Source: DATLMR01 sp035634255 (GTDB lineage: Bacteria > Acidobacteriota > Blastocatellia > UBA7656). From it: DNA of 64,000 nucleotides. The notes under the pieces are model-generated. The model was not told the DNA's origin. It saw only the letters and a list, made by a program, of their open reading frames with translations, and did not search any database. Where the stretch lies: contig DASQDI010000160.1 in NCBI GenBank assembly GCA_035634255.1, positions 124,001 through 188,000 of the forward strand, in the 5' to 3' direction. Below are positions 50,894 to 60,157 of the stretch, piece after piece (position 1 is the first letter of the stretch; each line of letters opens with the position of its first letter). Position numbers and translations under genes: made by a program.

Positions 50894-53248
50894 TCACACG
50901 TCCAGAGGGCTCCTGCCATAAACCTCTTCGATCTCCACGGCCGTCTCGATCCACTCCGGGTACTTCGACGCGAGCGGGGACAGGCAGACCGGGCGAATGT
51001 AGCGCGCGGCTTCTTCTATCTCTCCGAGCCTCATCAACTCGGCGGCGATGTTGTTCAGGTAGACGAATCTGAGATGAGGACGCGTCAGGCGGATCATCTC
51101 CGTAAGCGGCAGGGCTTCCATCAGCATGCGCAGGGCCAGCTCGTCGTCGCCCATCTTGGCATGCACCGCGGCGAGTTCGACGAGAGCGACGAGGAAGTTG
51201 TAAGGGTCGAGCCTGCTCAGACTTCGTTGAAGGCGGAAGGACTCCTCGTAAATCCGGGCCGCCTCCGTGAATTCGCCGCCGATGCACCACGTCGCCGCGA
51301 GGTTGCTGACCCCGCGCACCTTGATGTAGGGCAAGACGTTCGGGTCGGCTATCAACTCGTTAAGCGTCGCCCGGGCCCTCCCAAGGTTGCCCTCCTTCTT
51401 GTCGATGATGGCCCTGAACAAAAGCCCCGCGCTGTGCGCCTGCTTGAGCGGCATCGAGGATAATATCTCCCCGGCCTCCTTCACCGTCCGGGTGTCGCGG
51501 AGGGAGTGAGATTTTTCGGCGATGTCTATCAAAAGGTAACTCAGCTTTATCTGAGCTTCCCCGAGGTCCGCGGCGCGGAGCAGGTTGCGCGCTAACAGGC
51601 TCGCGATCAGCTTTGAAGATTTCACCATCCGCAAATCTTCCGGAGTCGCTCCGGGCATGAGCCTTCCGACCATCTCTTCGCCCTCGGGTTGAGGCGCGGG
51701 GATCAGGAGAGCGGGAGCCTCGGACCGCCTCCCGCGCGAGCCACCCGCTTGAAGGCCCATCGCGAATCCGGGCCTTACAAAGTCACGGGCGGCCCCCTCC
51801 GGCGCGGCGAGCCCTGCGGCGCTCCTGCCCGCTTCTTTCATCCGGCCGAGGTATTGCTTCGCCGCCTCAAACAGACCCGCCTCCCCGTACTCGATGGAGA
51901 GAACGGCCCCGCCCATCTCCCCGTCGCCCGTTCTCTTCGCGCGCACTTCGAGGCTTAGCTTTTGACCCCCTTCCAGTTCCACCCCGTATCTTTTAGGCGC
52001 CCCCGGCCTGTCCAGACGGTAATCGAGCAGGTGAAGGCCGATCCGCTCTTCGCCATCGTCATCCCGCGCCCGCACTTCGACCATCTCGGCGCTCTCTCCC
52101 ACTTCGAGCACGGCCCTCGCGCCGGGGGTCGGAGTCAGCCTCGCCCGCTCGACCCCATCGACGACGATGAGCAGCAGTTTCGCCTTCATCCTCTTGCGCC
52201 GGTCGGCCCGGTCCGCCAGGCCCTTGAGCGCCCCGCTTATCTGCTCTTCGGTAAGTTCGGGCGGGTGCTCCCTGTCCGCGCGGTCACCCCCGCCGCCTTC
52301 CTCATCGTCCATGCTGAACCTCGGCAAGGCGAGGCGCTCCTCCGGCGGGTCGAGGCCGAGGGCCCCGATGAGCCGGGTGTAGCAGACGGGGTCGATGATC
52401 GAATGGATGCGGTTGATCTCTATCGGGTGCTCTTTGTCCGGGTCGTTCCCGTCGAACTTAAACATCGGCAGCGACTCTTCGGACGCGTCGAACCTCTCGG
52501 GCATCGAGCAGCCGGTGTCCCAGGGCGTGAACATGGCGAGGGCCTTCCTGACCAGACGGGCGCGTGAATTCGGGTCCGGCTCGATCTCGAACCTCTCTTC
52601 GCCTCGGGCGAGCGTGACGGTCTTCAGGGCAGGGCCGAACCTCTGCTTCATCTCGTGCATCAACTGCCTCTTGCAGGTGCGGTAGTAGGAGTCCTGCTTC
52701 ATCCTGGACGGGTCCTGAATCACCAGGTTGTATATCTCCATGGTCTCGGGGGTGCTGTAGGAGTGGAGCAGCCTGCTGAACCCGAGCGCGACGTAGAAGG
52801 AGTTCCGCCTGAGCGTGATCTTGACCACGTGCTTGATGAAGCGGATGATCAGGTCTTCTTCGGTGACCGCGCCCCTACCGGACAGTTCGTGATCCCTCTC
52901 ATGCGCTTCGGACTCCATGTAGACGAGGCGTTGGAGCAGGTGGAGGTCACTCACCCGCACGCGGTTGCGCGGCTTGAAGGACGAGTGCTGCCTTGAGAAG
53001 AACTGGCCCACGGGCGAGTAGTAGAGGCGTTTGTCCTGGACCTGAAGCGCGAGCTCAAGGTTGGCCAGCGCGTCCGAGGCGATGCGGAGAGCCGTATCCG
53101 TGTCGGGGTGGATGAAGTACGCGAGCCGGAAGGCGCTCGCCAGCAACTGCGACGAGGTGTTGGCGAGGGCGCTCGCGGAGACCTGCGAGCCGGACTGCGC
53201 GGACACGGAGGGTGTCCTTTGCGAATCTGCGCGGGAGATGTTCAGCAT
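50894..53248 (-). CDS. 784-residue protein with TPR-like C-terminus
   Basis: Not assignable to a named family. The N-terminal 250 residues are helical with basic patches (RLLHSYSTPETMEIYNLVIQ; KRQLMHEMKQRFG). Middle part acidic and Gly-rich (DDEEGGGGDRADREHPPE), then a beta-rich domain (KAKLLLIVVDGVERARLTPT). From about residue 560 helical TPR-like pairs (LGEAQIKLSYLLIDIAEKSH; LRMLMEALPLTEMIRLTRPHL). No signal peptide. Probably a cytoplasmic scaffold. Similar large proteins recur in Blastocatellia, as far as I recall. Confidence 0.75.
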   Translation of the reverse strand: MLNISRADSQRTPSVSAQSGSQVSASALANTSSQLLASAFRLAYFIHPDTDTALRIASDALANLELALQVQDKRLYYSPVGQFFSRQHSSFKPRNRVRVSDLHLLQRLVYMESEAHERDHELSGRGAVTEEDLIIRFIKHVVKITLRRNSFYVALGFSRLLHSYSTPETMEIYNLVIQDPSRMKQDSYYRTCKRQLMHEMKQRFGPALKTVTLARGEERFEIEPDPNSRARLVRKALAMFTPWDTGCSMPERFDASEESLPMFKFDGNDPDKEHPIEINRIHSIIDPVCYTRLIGALGLDPPEERLALPRFSMDDEEGGGGDRADREHPPELTEEQISGALKGLADRADRRKRMKAKLLLIVVDGVERARLTPTPGARAVLEVGESAEMVEVRARDDDGEERIGLHLLDYRLDRPGAPKRYGVELEGGQKLSLEVRAKRTGDGEMGGAVLSIEYGEAGLFEAAKQYLGRMKEAGRSAAGLAAPEGAARDFVRPGFAMGLQAGGSRGRRSEAPALLIPAPQPEGEEMVGRLMPGATPEDLRMVKSSKLIASLLARNLLRAADLGEAQIKLSYLLIDIAEKSHSLRDTRTVKEAGEILSSMPLKQAHSAGLLFRAIIDKKEGNLGRARATLNELIADPNVLPYIKVRGVSNLAATWCIGGEFTEAARIYEESFRLQRSLSRLDPYNFLVALVELAAVHAKMGDDELALRMLMEALPLTEMIRLTRPHLRFVYLNNIAAELMRLGEIEEAARYIRPVCLSPLASKYPEWIETAVEIEEVYGRSPLDV

Positions 53249-53372
53249 TATTTTGCCCCCGAAGAAGGCGCGGCCTAGCCGGCGGTGAATCTGTGAAAAC
53301 CCGACGCCCCCGTGAATCGATGTTATGACGGCGGAGGCGCATGCCCGTGCTTGATATGAAAGGCGGATCGGC

Positions 53373-54164
53373 TCAGGTGACTCTGGCTTTACGGATGGCC
53401 CTGGAGAATACGGTCGGCAGAAACCGCTTCATGTAGACCCCGTTGATCTCTTTCCCCCCGATCAGGACCTCTTCCTTTTCCGAGGCGACGGCGGAGAGTA
53501 TCTTCGCGGCGCAGGCGTCGGGCGACATGCCCGCGTCCTGAGCCGCGTCCATGCGGCCGTGCTTCCCACCGTCGCCCGCGAGGGCGTTTATCGAGACGTT
53601 GGTCCTGATGAAGCCGGGGCAGACAATCGTGACCTTGACGTTCTCGCGCCACACCTCCGCGCGCAGGGAGTCGAAGAAGCCGTGCAGGGCGTGCTTCGAC
53701 GCCGAGTAGGCCGAGCGCAGGGGCGTGCCGAAGTGTCCGACCACGCTGCTGATTATCACGATGTGGCCCGACTTGCGTTCGAGCATCTGCGGCAAGATGG
53801 CCTTGGTCAGGGCCACGGTGCCGAAGAAGTTTATATTCATGATCTCCACGTCCACGGCGAGCGAGGTCTCTTTGACCAAAGACCTCTGGCTCACCCCGCC
53901 GTTGTTCACGAGGATGTCGACCCTCCCGAAATGGCGGAGCGCTATGGCCGCCTTCTCCGCGAGCGTCTCGTACTGCGCGAGGTCGAGCGGCAACACGAGG
54001 TGATCGCCCGCGTTCTCACAAGCCTGCCTGACGCGCTCGAGCTCGGCCTCCCGCCTGCCCGACAGGATGAGCTTCGCGCCCTCGCGGCCGAAGGCGTAGG
54101 CGAGCGCCTCGCCTATGCCTGAAGATGCCCCGGTGATCCAGATGATCTTATCCCTGAAATTCAT
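53373..54164 (-). CDS. SDR-family oxidoreductase
   Basis: 263 residues. Classical short-chain dehydrogenase: NAD(P) motif TGASSGIGEALA (residues 11-22), NNGG, catalytic S-Y-K in IISSVVGHFG...YSASKHALHGFFDSL. Basic residues suggest NADP. C-terminal extension with hydrophobic/basic end like the DHRS7-type. Substrate unknown. Confidence 0.93.
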   Translation of the reverse strand: MNFRDKIIWITGASSGIGEALAYAFGREGAKLILSGRREAELERVRQACENAGDHLVLPLDLAQYETLAEKAAIALRHFGRVDILVNNGGVSQRSLVKETSLAVDVEIMNINFFGTVALTKAILPQMLERKSGHIVIISSVVGHFGTPLRSAYSASKHALHGFFDSLRAEVWRENVKVTIVCPGFIRTNVSINALAGDGGKHGRMDAAQDAGMSPDACAAKILSAVASEKEEVLIGGKEINGVYMKRFLPTVFSRAIRKARVT

Positions 54165-54261
54165 AAGCGCCCTTCGGTTTTAATGGGGGTGTCAGTTCGG
54201 AATAATAGCTCCTGAAAAGCCATACTGCACGCTAAAAAAAGCGGGCGGCGCGGGGCTCTGT

Positions 54262-54297
54262 TATACTGATCACGCCTGAGTTTCAGGCGCGGAGCCC
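54262..54297 (+). promoter_or_regulatory. -10 element and operator of VOC gene
   Basis: TATACT (54262-54267) is followed by the dyad CGCCTGA-GTT-TCAGGCG (54273-54289) straddling the expected start of transcription, inside a wider GGGCTC/GAGCCC pair. A repressor site is likely; the regulator is unknown. Confidence 0.5.
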
Positions 54298-54330
54298 ACG
54301 GTTAACGAAGTGATCGAGAGGAGAAATCAT

Positions 54331-54702
54331 ATGCTGCCGATTCGAGGACTGTACGAGGTCGCCATCCGGGTGAAAGACCTGCCGACCTCCGAGGCATTCT
54401 ACAGAGAAGTTCTGGGCTTGCAGGTCGGCCTTCGGGACGAAAGAAGGAACTGGCTGTTTCTGCGGGCGGGCGGCGACGCCGGGATGGTCGTGTTGCAGGA
54501 GGACAAGGGGGAATGGCCGACGCAGCATTTAGCGTTCACGGTCGACGCGGGCGACATAGAGCGCGCCGCGGCCCTCCTGCGCGAGCGAGGCGTTGAAGTT
54601 GAAGGCCCCTCATTTCACGAATGGATGCCCGCCACGTCTATCTACTTCAGCGACCCGGACGGGCATGAATTAGAGCTGGCCGCCCCCGCGCGCAAAAGCT
54701 GA
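54331..54702 (+). CDS. VOC-family (glyoxalase-like) protein
   Basis: 123 residues from ATG 54331 (GAGGAGA upstream, alternative 54310). Single VOC domain: LYEVAIRVKDLPTSEAFYREVLGL, then QHLAFTV and the metal-ligand Glu in DPDGHELEL. Metal-dependent; no resistance substrate is identifiable. Two terminator hairpins follow. Confidence 0.87.
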   Translation: MLPIRGLYEVAIRVKDLPTSEAFYREVLGLQVGLRDERRNWLFLRAGGDAGMVVLQEDKGEWPTQHLAFTVDAGDIERAAALLRERGVEVEGPSFHEWMPATSIYFSDPDGHELELAAPARKS

Positions 54703-54757
54703 ACAATCAGCGCCGGAACACTCTCGCACAAAAGCCTGAAACACTAACCGTCGAACG

Positions 54758-54858
54758 GCCTCCGCGAAATCACTTCCCGTCGCGGAGGCGGGAAATCTAA
54801 TATATTAAATGCGCTCGCCGGCGGAATAGAGACAATTTCCGCTGGCGAGCACCGGTCT
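54758..54858 (+). terminator. Tandem terminator hairpins
   Basis: First: perfect 10-bp stem (54758-54767, 54780-54789). Second: 14-bp stem with one G-U pair (54813-54826, 54837-54850) followed by ACCGGTCTTTTTGG. Both lie after the VOC gene. Confidence 0.75.
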
Positions 54859-55051
54859 TTTTGGTGTTTACTCTGGGTGTCTGTATTTTGCAACGACGGG
54901 ATGGCGAACGGCTGCGGGTAAACCGGCCCGACAGTCGCTCGCAATCCGGGCTCGAATAATTCTCCCCATCGTCACGTGCGAGCCGGGCCGCCTCATAGAT
55001 CAGGCACTTGCGGAATACAAGAATAAGAATTCCTGTTAAGGAGTGAAGATA

Positions 55052-55633
55052 ATGGTGCACCAACTCAAAAAACGGATCGTCTTCTTTTTGCTCGTTTCGA
55101 TGGTCGGGCTCTCACCTTCCGCCTTCGCGCAGGCCGACAGGTTCGAGGGCAGGCCCGCCTTCGCCGAGGGGACCGAACTCGGCTACTACATCTGGAAGGA
55201 CGGGGACACCTGGCATGTCCGGTGGACGACGAGGGGGCAGATGAGACAATTCGCCGGCTCGGTCTCGGCGGAGGGCGGCGAGCTGAAGTCGCTCAAGCGC
55301 ATCGACGTTGAGTCCGAGCGCCGCGTCCTTTACCCCGGCCGGGCCCCGCGTGTAGTCTATGGCCCCCGGGGTAGGGCTCACGTCCGCCGGGGGAGAGCGC
55401 CTGTCGTGGTTGATCGCAAGCAGGACAAGATCGAGAAGGATGGCGACAGGAGGATAGTTTTCCTCGCGCGGACGGACGACGACATAGACGGGTTCGATTT
55501 CAAAGTGGATGAGGAGGTGAAGCTCCTGCATTTCGTGCTTGAGATAGATGGCAGGAGGTCCCCTCAGTTCATCGAGGTGGGCAGGGATAATCGCAAGATA
55601 CAGAGCCTCCCGCTACTGGTCCGGTTAAATTAA
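55052..55633 (+). CDS. Hypothetical secreted protein
   Basis: 193 residues from ATG 55052 (AAGGAG 9 bases upstream). Signal peptide (KRIVFFLLVSMVGLSPSAFA). Mature domain EGTELGYYIWKDGDTWHVRWTTRGQMRQFAGSVS... is beta-rich with Arg-rich loop RGRAHVRRGRAPVVVDRK. I recognise no family. Similar single-domain secreted proteins with GYYIWxDxxxWHVRWTT appear in related genomes, to my memory. Confidence 0.7.
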   Translation: MVHQLKKRIVFFLLVSMVGLSPSAFAQADRFEGRPAFAEGTELGYYIWKDGDTWHVRWTTRGQMRQFAGSVSAEGGELKSLKRIDVESERRVLYPGRAPRVVYGPRGRAHVRRGRAPVVVDRKQDKIEKDGDRRIVFLARTDDDIDGFDFKVDEEVKLLHFVLEIDGRRSPQFIEVGRDNRKIQSLPLLVRLN

Positions 55634-55730
55634 TAAATCCTGAAAGCGCGTCACAAACGCATCACCCCGCCCCGCCGGTAACGCGGAGCCGGGTGGTGCG
55701 TTTGAATCTCGCAACCTGATTCGGAAGATT

Positions 55731-56135
55731 ATGGGTAAAGAATACGTCAACCCGGACGCTCTGTTCCCGAGCGTGGAGCACGGGTTCTCTCAGATCGTTG
55801 TCGCCAGCGGCGGAAAGACCGTCTACATATCCGGCCAGACCGCGTGGGACGCGCGGAGGGAGATCGTCGGCGGGACGGACCTGTCCGAGCAGGCGAAGCA
55901 GGCGCTCCGCAATGTCCGCACGGCCGTCGAAGCGGTGGGCGGCTCGCTGTCGGACGTGGTCGCTTTGCGCATCTACATCGTCAACTACAAGCCCGAGGAG
56001 GCTGGCGCCATAGGAGACGCTCTGAGGGAGTTCTTCCCCGTCGAGAGGCGGCCCGCCAGCACGTGGGTCGGGGTGCCGTCTCTGGCGGTGCCGGACTTCC
56101 TGATCGAGATTGAAGCGACGGCGGTGCTGGACTGA
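55731..56135 (+). CDS. RidA family protein (enamine/imine deaminase-like)
   Basis: 134 residues. RidA fold: PDALFPSVEHGFSQIVVASGGKTVYISGQTAW and SDVVALRIYIVNYKP, where Arg corresponds to E. coli R105, and VGVPSLAVPDFLIEIEATAV. Detoxifies reactive enamines in characterised members. No partner gene; ADOP permease follows after 30 bases. Confidence 0.88.
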   Translation: MGKEYVNPDALFPSVEHGFSQIVVASGGKTVYISGQTAWDARREIVGGTDLSEQAKQALRNVRTAVEAVGGSLSDVVALRIYIVNYKPEEAGAIGDALREFFPVERRPASTWVGVPSLAVPDFLIEIEATAVLD

Positions 56136-56165
56136 TCGATTCTTCGGTCCGGCGGGAGGAGTCTG

Positions 56166-58619
56166 ATGAAAATTAGTATTATCGAGGCGCTCGCCGGAGA
56201 CCTGCGCTATGGCCTGCGAATGCTGGCGAAGAGTCCGGGCTTTACCGCCGTCGCCGTGATCTCTCTGGCTCTGGGCATCGGGGCGAACACGTTCATCTTC
56301 AGCCTCGTCAACACCGCCATGCTGCGGCCGCTGCCCGTCGAGAATCCTGAGCAACTGGTGTCGCTCACGAATGCGGCCGAGGGCCGGATGTTCCCGACGT
56401 TCTCTTACCCGAACTATAAAGACTACCGCGACCGGAACGATGTATTCGAGGGGCTCATCGCCTACCGCTTCGCGCCGCTGAGCCTGAGCCACGACGGCAT
56501 CAACGAGAGGCTGTGGGGCTACGTCGTGTCGGGCAATTACTTCGAGGTGCTCGGCGTGAAAGCGGCCCTGGGGCGGGTGATCTCGCCCGACGACGACCGC
56601 CTGCCCGGCGCTCACCCCGTCACGGTCATCAGCCACCAGTGCTGGCAGCAGAGGTTCGGCTCCGATCCGGGAGTCGTCGGCAAGAGCCTGATCGCGAATG
56701 GCCGGGCCTACACGGTCATCGGCGTGGCGCAGAAGGGATTTTTCGGCACCGAGGTCATCGCCGCGCCCGAGCTCTGGTTCCCGATGGCCATGCAGGCGCA
56801 GATCGAAGTGGGCAATGAGTGGCTGGACGAGCGCGACGTGGAGAATGTTTTTATGCAGGGTCGGCTCAAGCCCGGCGTCAACATCGCTCAGGCGCAGGCC
56901 CGGCTCAATTCGATTGCCTTGCAGCTTGAGCGCGAGTACCCGGACGCCAGCGAGGGGGAGCGCGTCGCCGTTTCGCCGCCCGGAATAATGGGCGGCATGA
57001 TGCGGGGGCAGGTGCTCGGATTCACCGGGCTGTTGATGGGCGTGGTCGCGTTCGTCCTGCTGCTGGCCTGCACCAACCTTGCGAACCTGCTGCTGGCGCG
57101 CGCGTCCGAACGGCGGAAAGAGATCGCCGTCCGGCTCGCTCTGGGCGCAAGCAGGCTACGGCTCGTCTGGCAGCTGATGTCTGAGAGCATGCTGCTGGCC
57201 GTCGTCAGCGGCGGGTTCGGATTGCTGCTGGCCTACTGGCTGATAAGCCTCGCCCCCTCGTTCAAGCCCCCGGTGGACGTTCCGCTTTTTATCGACCTGC
57301 ACATCGACCACCGCGTGCTCATCTTCACCCTCCTGACTTCGCTCGTGACGGGGGCCCTGTTCGGCCTGCTGCCGGCCTTTCAGTCTACGAAGGTCGACCT
57401 GCTGACCGCGTTGAAAAACGAGACTTCTCTGGAAGGCTTTCGCCGCTCGTGGCTGAAGAGCAGCCTCATAGTTTTGCAGGTCGCGCTGTCGCTCGTGCTC
57501 CTGGTCGGCGGGGGGCTGATGCTGCGCGCTTTACAGAGGGCGCAGACGATCAACCTGGGTTTCGACCCGAACAACGCCGTCGAGGTGTCGTTCGACCTGC
57601 GGTTGCAGGGCTACGACAACGCGCGCGGCCGCGAGTTCCAGAAGCGGCTGCTTGAGCGCGTGCGCGTGCTGCCCGGCGTGCAGCATGCCGGGATCGTCGA
57701 CCTCGCCCCCGTAGACCTGCATTTCTCAAGGGGCTCCGTTTTCATCGAGGGGCAGACGCCGGAGCGCTCCGCGAGCGCGCCTCGGGCAATGACCAGCCGC
57801 ATCAGCCCCGGCTACCTTCAGGCGATGAGCACCCGCCTTTTGCAGGGGCGCGATTTCACCGAGCAGGACGACGGGAAAGCGCCGAGGGCGGCTTTAATCA
57901 ACGAAACTTTCGCCCGCCGATTCTGGCCCGGACAGGACCCGATTGGCAGGCGTTTCAGTCAGGGCGGCCCCGAGTCTCCGATGATGGAGGTCGTCGGGGT
58001 GGTGCAGGACGGCAAGTACGCATGGCTTAACGAAGCGCCGCAGCCATTCTTCGCGCGCCCCCTGTCACAGGCCTACTCCGGCTCGAACACCTTGATCGTC
58101 CGCTCGGATGGCGAACCGCAAAAGATGATCGCGGCGATTCGCGGCGAGATTCAACAGCTTGACCCGCACCTGCCGCTCGCGAGCGCGAAACGGCTGGTCG
58201 AGCGGATGGCCATGCCGCTTCTGCCCGCGCGGGTCGCGGCGTCGCTCCTGGGCAGCTTCGGCGTTCTGGCTCTGGCTCTGGCCGCGATTGGGATTTACGG
58301 AGTCATGTCTTACGCCGTAACGAGGCGCACGCATGAGATCGGGGTTCGCGTGGCCCTCGGGGCGCAGGCGTCGGACGTTTTAAAGCTCACCATAGGGCAG
58401 GGGATGAGGCTGGTGCTGATCGGAGTGGTGATCGGCTTGTCGGCGGCGCTGGCGCTGGCGCAGTTGATGAAGAGCGTTCTGCTGGGCATGAGCGCGACGG
58501 ACCCGTTGACCTACATCGCGGTGGCGGCTCTGCTTATGGCCGTGGCTCTGCTGGCCTGTTACTTCCCGGCCCGCCGGGCGACTAAGATCGATCCGATGGT
58601 AGCTCTGCGTTATGAATAA
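56166..58619 (+). CDS. ADOP-type ABC transporter permease (duplicated MacB_PCD/FtsX)
   Basis: 817 residues, second orphan permease, same architecture as 5866-8298. N-term LRYGLRMLAKSPGFTAVAVISLALGIGANTFIFSLVNTAML; two FtsX domains with LLACTNLANLLLARASERRKEIAVRLALGASRLRLV and C-term ending FPARRATKIDPMVALRYE. Starts with CGGGAGGAGTCTG. No ATPase. The stop overlaps a truncated methyltransferase start. Confidence 0.92.
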   Translation: MKISIIEALAGDLRYGLRMLAKSPGFTAVAVISLALGIGANTFIFSLVNTAMLRPLPVENPEQLVSLTNAAEGRMFPTFSYPNYKDYRDRNDVFEGLIAYRFAPLSLSHDGINERLWGYVVSGNYFEVLGVKAALGRVISPDDDRLPGAHPVTVISHQCWQQRFGSDPGVVGKSLIANGRAYTVIGVAQKGFFGTEVIAAPELWFPMAMQAQIEVGNEWLDERDVENVFMQGRLKPGVNIAQAQARLNSIALQLEREYPDASEGERVAVSPPGIMGGMMRGQVLGFTGLLMGVVAFVLLLACTNLANLLLARASERRKEIAVRLALGASRLRLVWQLMSESMLLAVVSGGFGLLLAYWLISLAPSFKPPVDVPLFIDLHIDHRVLIFTLLTSLVTGALFGLLPAFQSTKVDLLTALKNETSLEGFRRSWLKSSLIVLQVALSLVLLVGGGLMLRALQRAQTINLGFDPNNAVEVSFDLRLQGYDNARGREFQKRLLERVRVLPGVQHAGIVDLAPVDLHFSRGSVFIEGQTPERSASAPRAMTSRISPGYLQAMSTRLLQGRDFTEQDDGKAPRAALINETFARRFWPGQDPIGRRFSQGGPESPMMEVVGVVQDGKYAWLNEAPQPFFARPLSQAYSGSNTLIVRSDGEPQKMIAAIRGEIQQLDPHLPLASAKRLVERMAMPLLPARVAASLLGSFGVLALALAAIGIYGVMSYAVTRRTHEIGVRVALGAQASDVLKLTIGQGMRLVLIGVVIGLSAALALAQLMKSVLLGMSATDPLTYIAVAALLMAVALLACYFPARRATKIDPMVALRYE

Positions 58620-58743
58620 CTCGCGATTCTACGACGAGCTCACCCCTTTCTATCATCTGGTCTACGACGATTGGGATGCGAGCACCGAGCGGCAGGCGGG
58701 CAATCTTGAAAGCCTTATCCGGGAATTCTGCGGAAAAGCCTGA
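58612..58743 (+). pseudogene. Truncated methyltransferase N-terminus
   Basis: ATG 58612 overlaps the ADOP stop and gives 43 residues, MNNSRFYDELTPFYHLVYDD then WDASTERQAGNLESLIREFCGKA, ended by TGA. This matches the start of glycine/sarcosine-type methyltransferases (FYDxLAPxYHLxYxDWxxSxxRQ), which continue into the SAM-binding motif. No motif I follows in any frame, so the gene is a truncated remnant. Confidence 0.65.
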
Positions 58744-58892
58744 CAACCGAGTGTACCAGGACGACCGGGCGAAAGACAGCGGTTATAAAAGCGGGTGGAT
58801 GCCGTCCGCTCGGGCGGGTATCATATGATTGCTCCGTAGCTATGACGTTAGGTGAGCGCCGGACGCTTGCGCACAAAGAAGGCAGGTGGATT

Positions 58893-59381
58893 ATGGCTGA
58901 CGAGCACATCGCAACCTATCTGAATGACCACTTGGCGGGCTCCGTGGTCGCGGTCGAACTTTTGGAGCACCTGGAAGAGGCGCATGCCGACAACGCCATC
59001 GGGCGATTCGTCGCCGAATTGCGGGCCGACATCGAGGCCGACCGTCAGGAGCTTGAGAGTTTCATGGATCGTTTGAACGTCAACCGGAGCCTCGCGCGAA
59101 GGGCGACGGCGTGGCTCACGGAGAAGGTCGCCGAGCTGAAGCTGCGGGTGGACGACCCGTCGGGCGGGGCCCTCCGCCTGCTCGAAGCGCTTGAGGCCGT
59201 GGAGGTCGGGGTCGAGGGGAAGCGGGCTCTGTGGACGGCCCTCGCCGCCGCAGCGGAGGACGCGCCCGACCTTCGCCTGCTCGACTACGAACGCCTGACG
59301 CAGCGCGCGATGGAGCAACACCGGCGTCTGGAAGAGGTGCGGCTGATAGCGGCAAAAAAGGCCCTTGGAGCCGCCCGCTAG
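58893..59381 (+). CDS. Ferritin-like helical hypothetical protein
   Basis: 162 residues from ATG 58893 (alternative 58842). Begins MADEHIATYLNDHLAGSVVA then VELLEHLEEAH and continues helical with Glu/His pairs, resembling a small four-helix (ferritin-like) bundle. No named family. Acidic; no signal peptide. A TPR-free cytoplasmic protein likely related to stress; uncertain. Confidence 0.6.
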   Translation: MADEHIATYLNDHLAGSVVAVELLEHLEEAHADNAIGRFVAELRADIEADRQELESFMDRLNVNRSLARRATAWLTEKVAELKLRVDDPSGGALRLLEALEAVEVGVEGKRALWTALAAAAEDAPDLRLLDYERLTQRAMEQHRRLEEVRLIAAKKALGAAR

Positions 59382-59460
59382 GCCCTACGGCCGGGAAATT
59401 TACTCAACTCTGATTCCGCGGGGGCCGCGATTAGCGCGGCAGGTTAATACCCCTGAAGCT

Positions 59461-60093
59461 ATGGCAAGGCCGGCCTACGAAGACAAAATCTGGGTGGACT
59501 CCGACCGAAAGCTGAGCGGCATCTGCGACGATATCAGCCTGAGCAGAGCCGGTGACGTGAACGTGCTCGTAATCGCCCACTTCGAGAGCACCCTCTCCGC
59601 GGTCGAGGCGAAGCTCCGCGGTGAGTCAATCGAACACCACTCCTTCTTCCCCGGAGACTACGCGGCTTTATGCGGCGGGGGCGTCGATAAAACGGCGAAG
59701 GTCTGGCTCGCTCTAGCGCCGTATTTTCAACCTCGCGCTCCCATGACGAGTGAGGGGGCCGGAAGAGAAGGGGTATGCGTCCTCTTCGCAGAGCACCACC
59801 CCATGGCCTCCAAAGACCGTAGCCTCATCGAGGCCCTGGCGCGCATGCCGTGTCGGAGCAAGGTGATATTTCACGCGGCCCTGACCGACGGGTTGTTGTC
59901 CCACTTCGGCGGGGAGAAACTTCAGGATTTATTGAAGAGGCTGGGGCACAAGGAGAACGCATGCCTGTCGCACCCTCTGGTGACCGGCGTGATACAGAGG
60001 GCGCAGGAGAAGATAGATAAGCAGGTGGACCGGGAGATACCCGCCCGGTCCGAGCAGGAGTGGTTCAAATACAACATGGCGGGCGGGGCCTGA
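59461..60093 (+). CDS. Conserved-looking hypothetical protein
   Basis: 210 residues from ATG 59461. No family recognised. Pattern: VNVLVIAHFESTLSAVEAKL, SFFPGDYAALCGGGVDKTA, GVCVLFAEHHPMASKDRSLI, VIFHAALTDGLLSHFGGEKL, ENACLSHPLVTGVIQRAQEK. The alternating beta-alpha order resembles a C-terminal helicase/SecA-like domain without its DEAD half, but no P-loop is visible. Role unknown. Confidence 0.6.
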   Translation: MARPAYEDKIWVDSDRKLSGICDDISLSRAGDVNVLVIAHFESTLSAVEAKLRGESIEHHSFFPGDYAALCGGGVDKTAKVWLALAPYFQPRAPMTSEGAGREGVCVLFAEHHPMASKDRSLIEALARMPCRSKVIFHAALTDGLLSHFGGEKLQDLLKRLGHKENACLSHPLVTGVIQRAQEKIDKQVDREIPARSEQEWFKYNMAGGA

Positions 60094-60157
60094 GCCAGTC
60101 ACGGCCTAACAGATCGCTGTACCCATGTTTGTAAACCTGATTCGGAGAGGCTTTTTG

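Noticed and set aside
58741..58743. Second in-frame UGA as selenocysteine in the methyltransferase stub
   Set aside because: Sequence after it has no similarity to methyltransferases and no SECIS-like hairpin.
23588..60123. 19-base motif CCTAACAGAnCGnTGTACC at 23588 and 60105
   Set aside because: 17 of 19 bases agree, but with only two short copies chance is not excluded.
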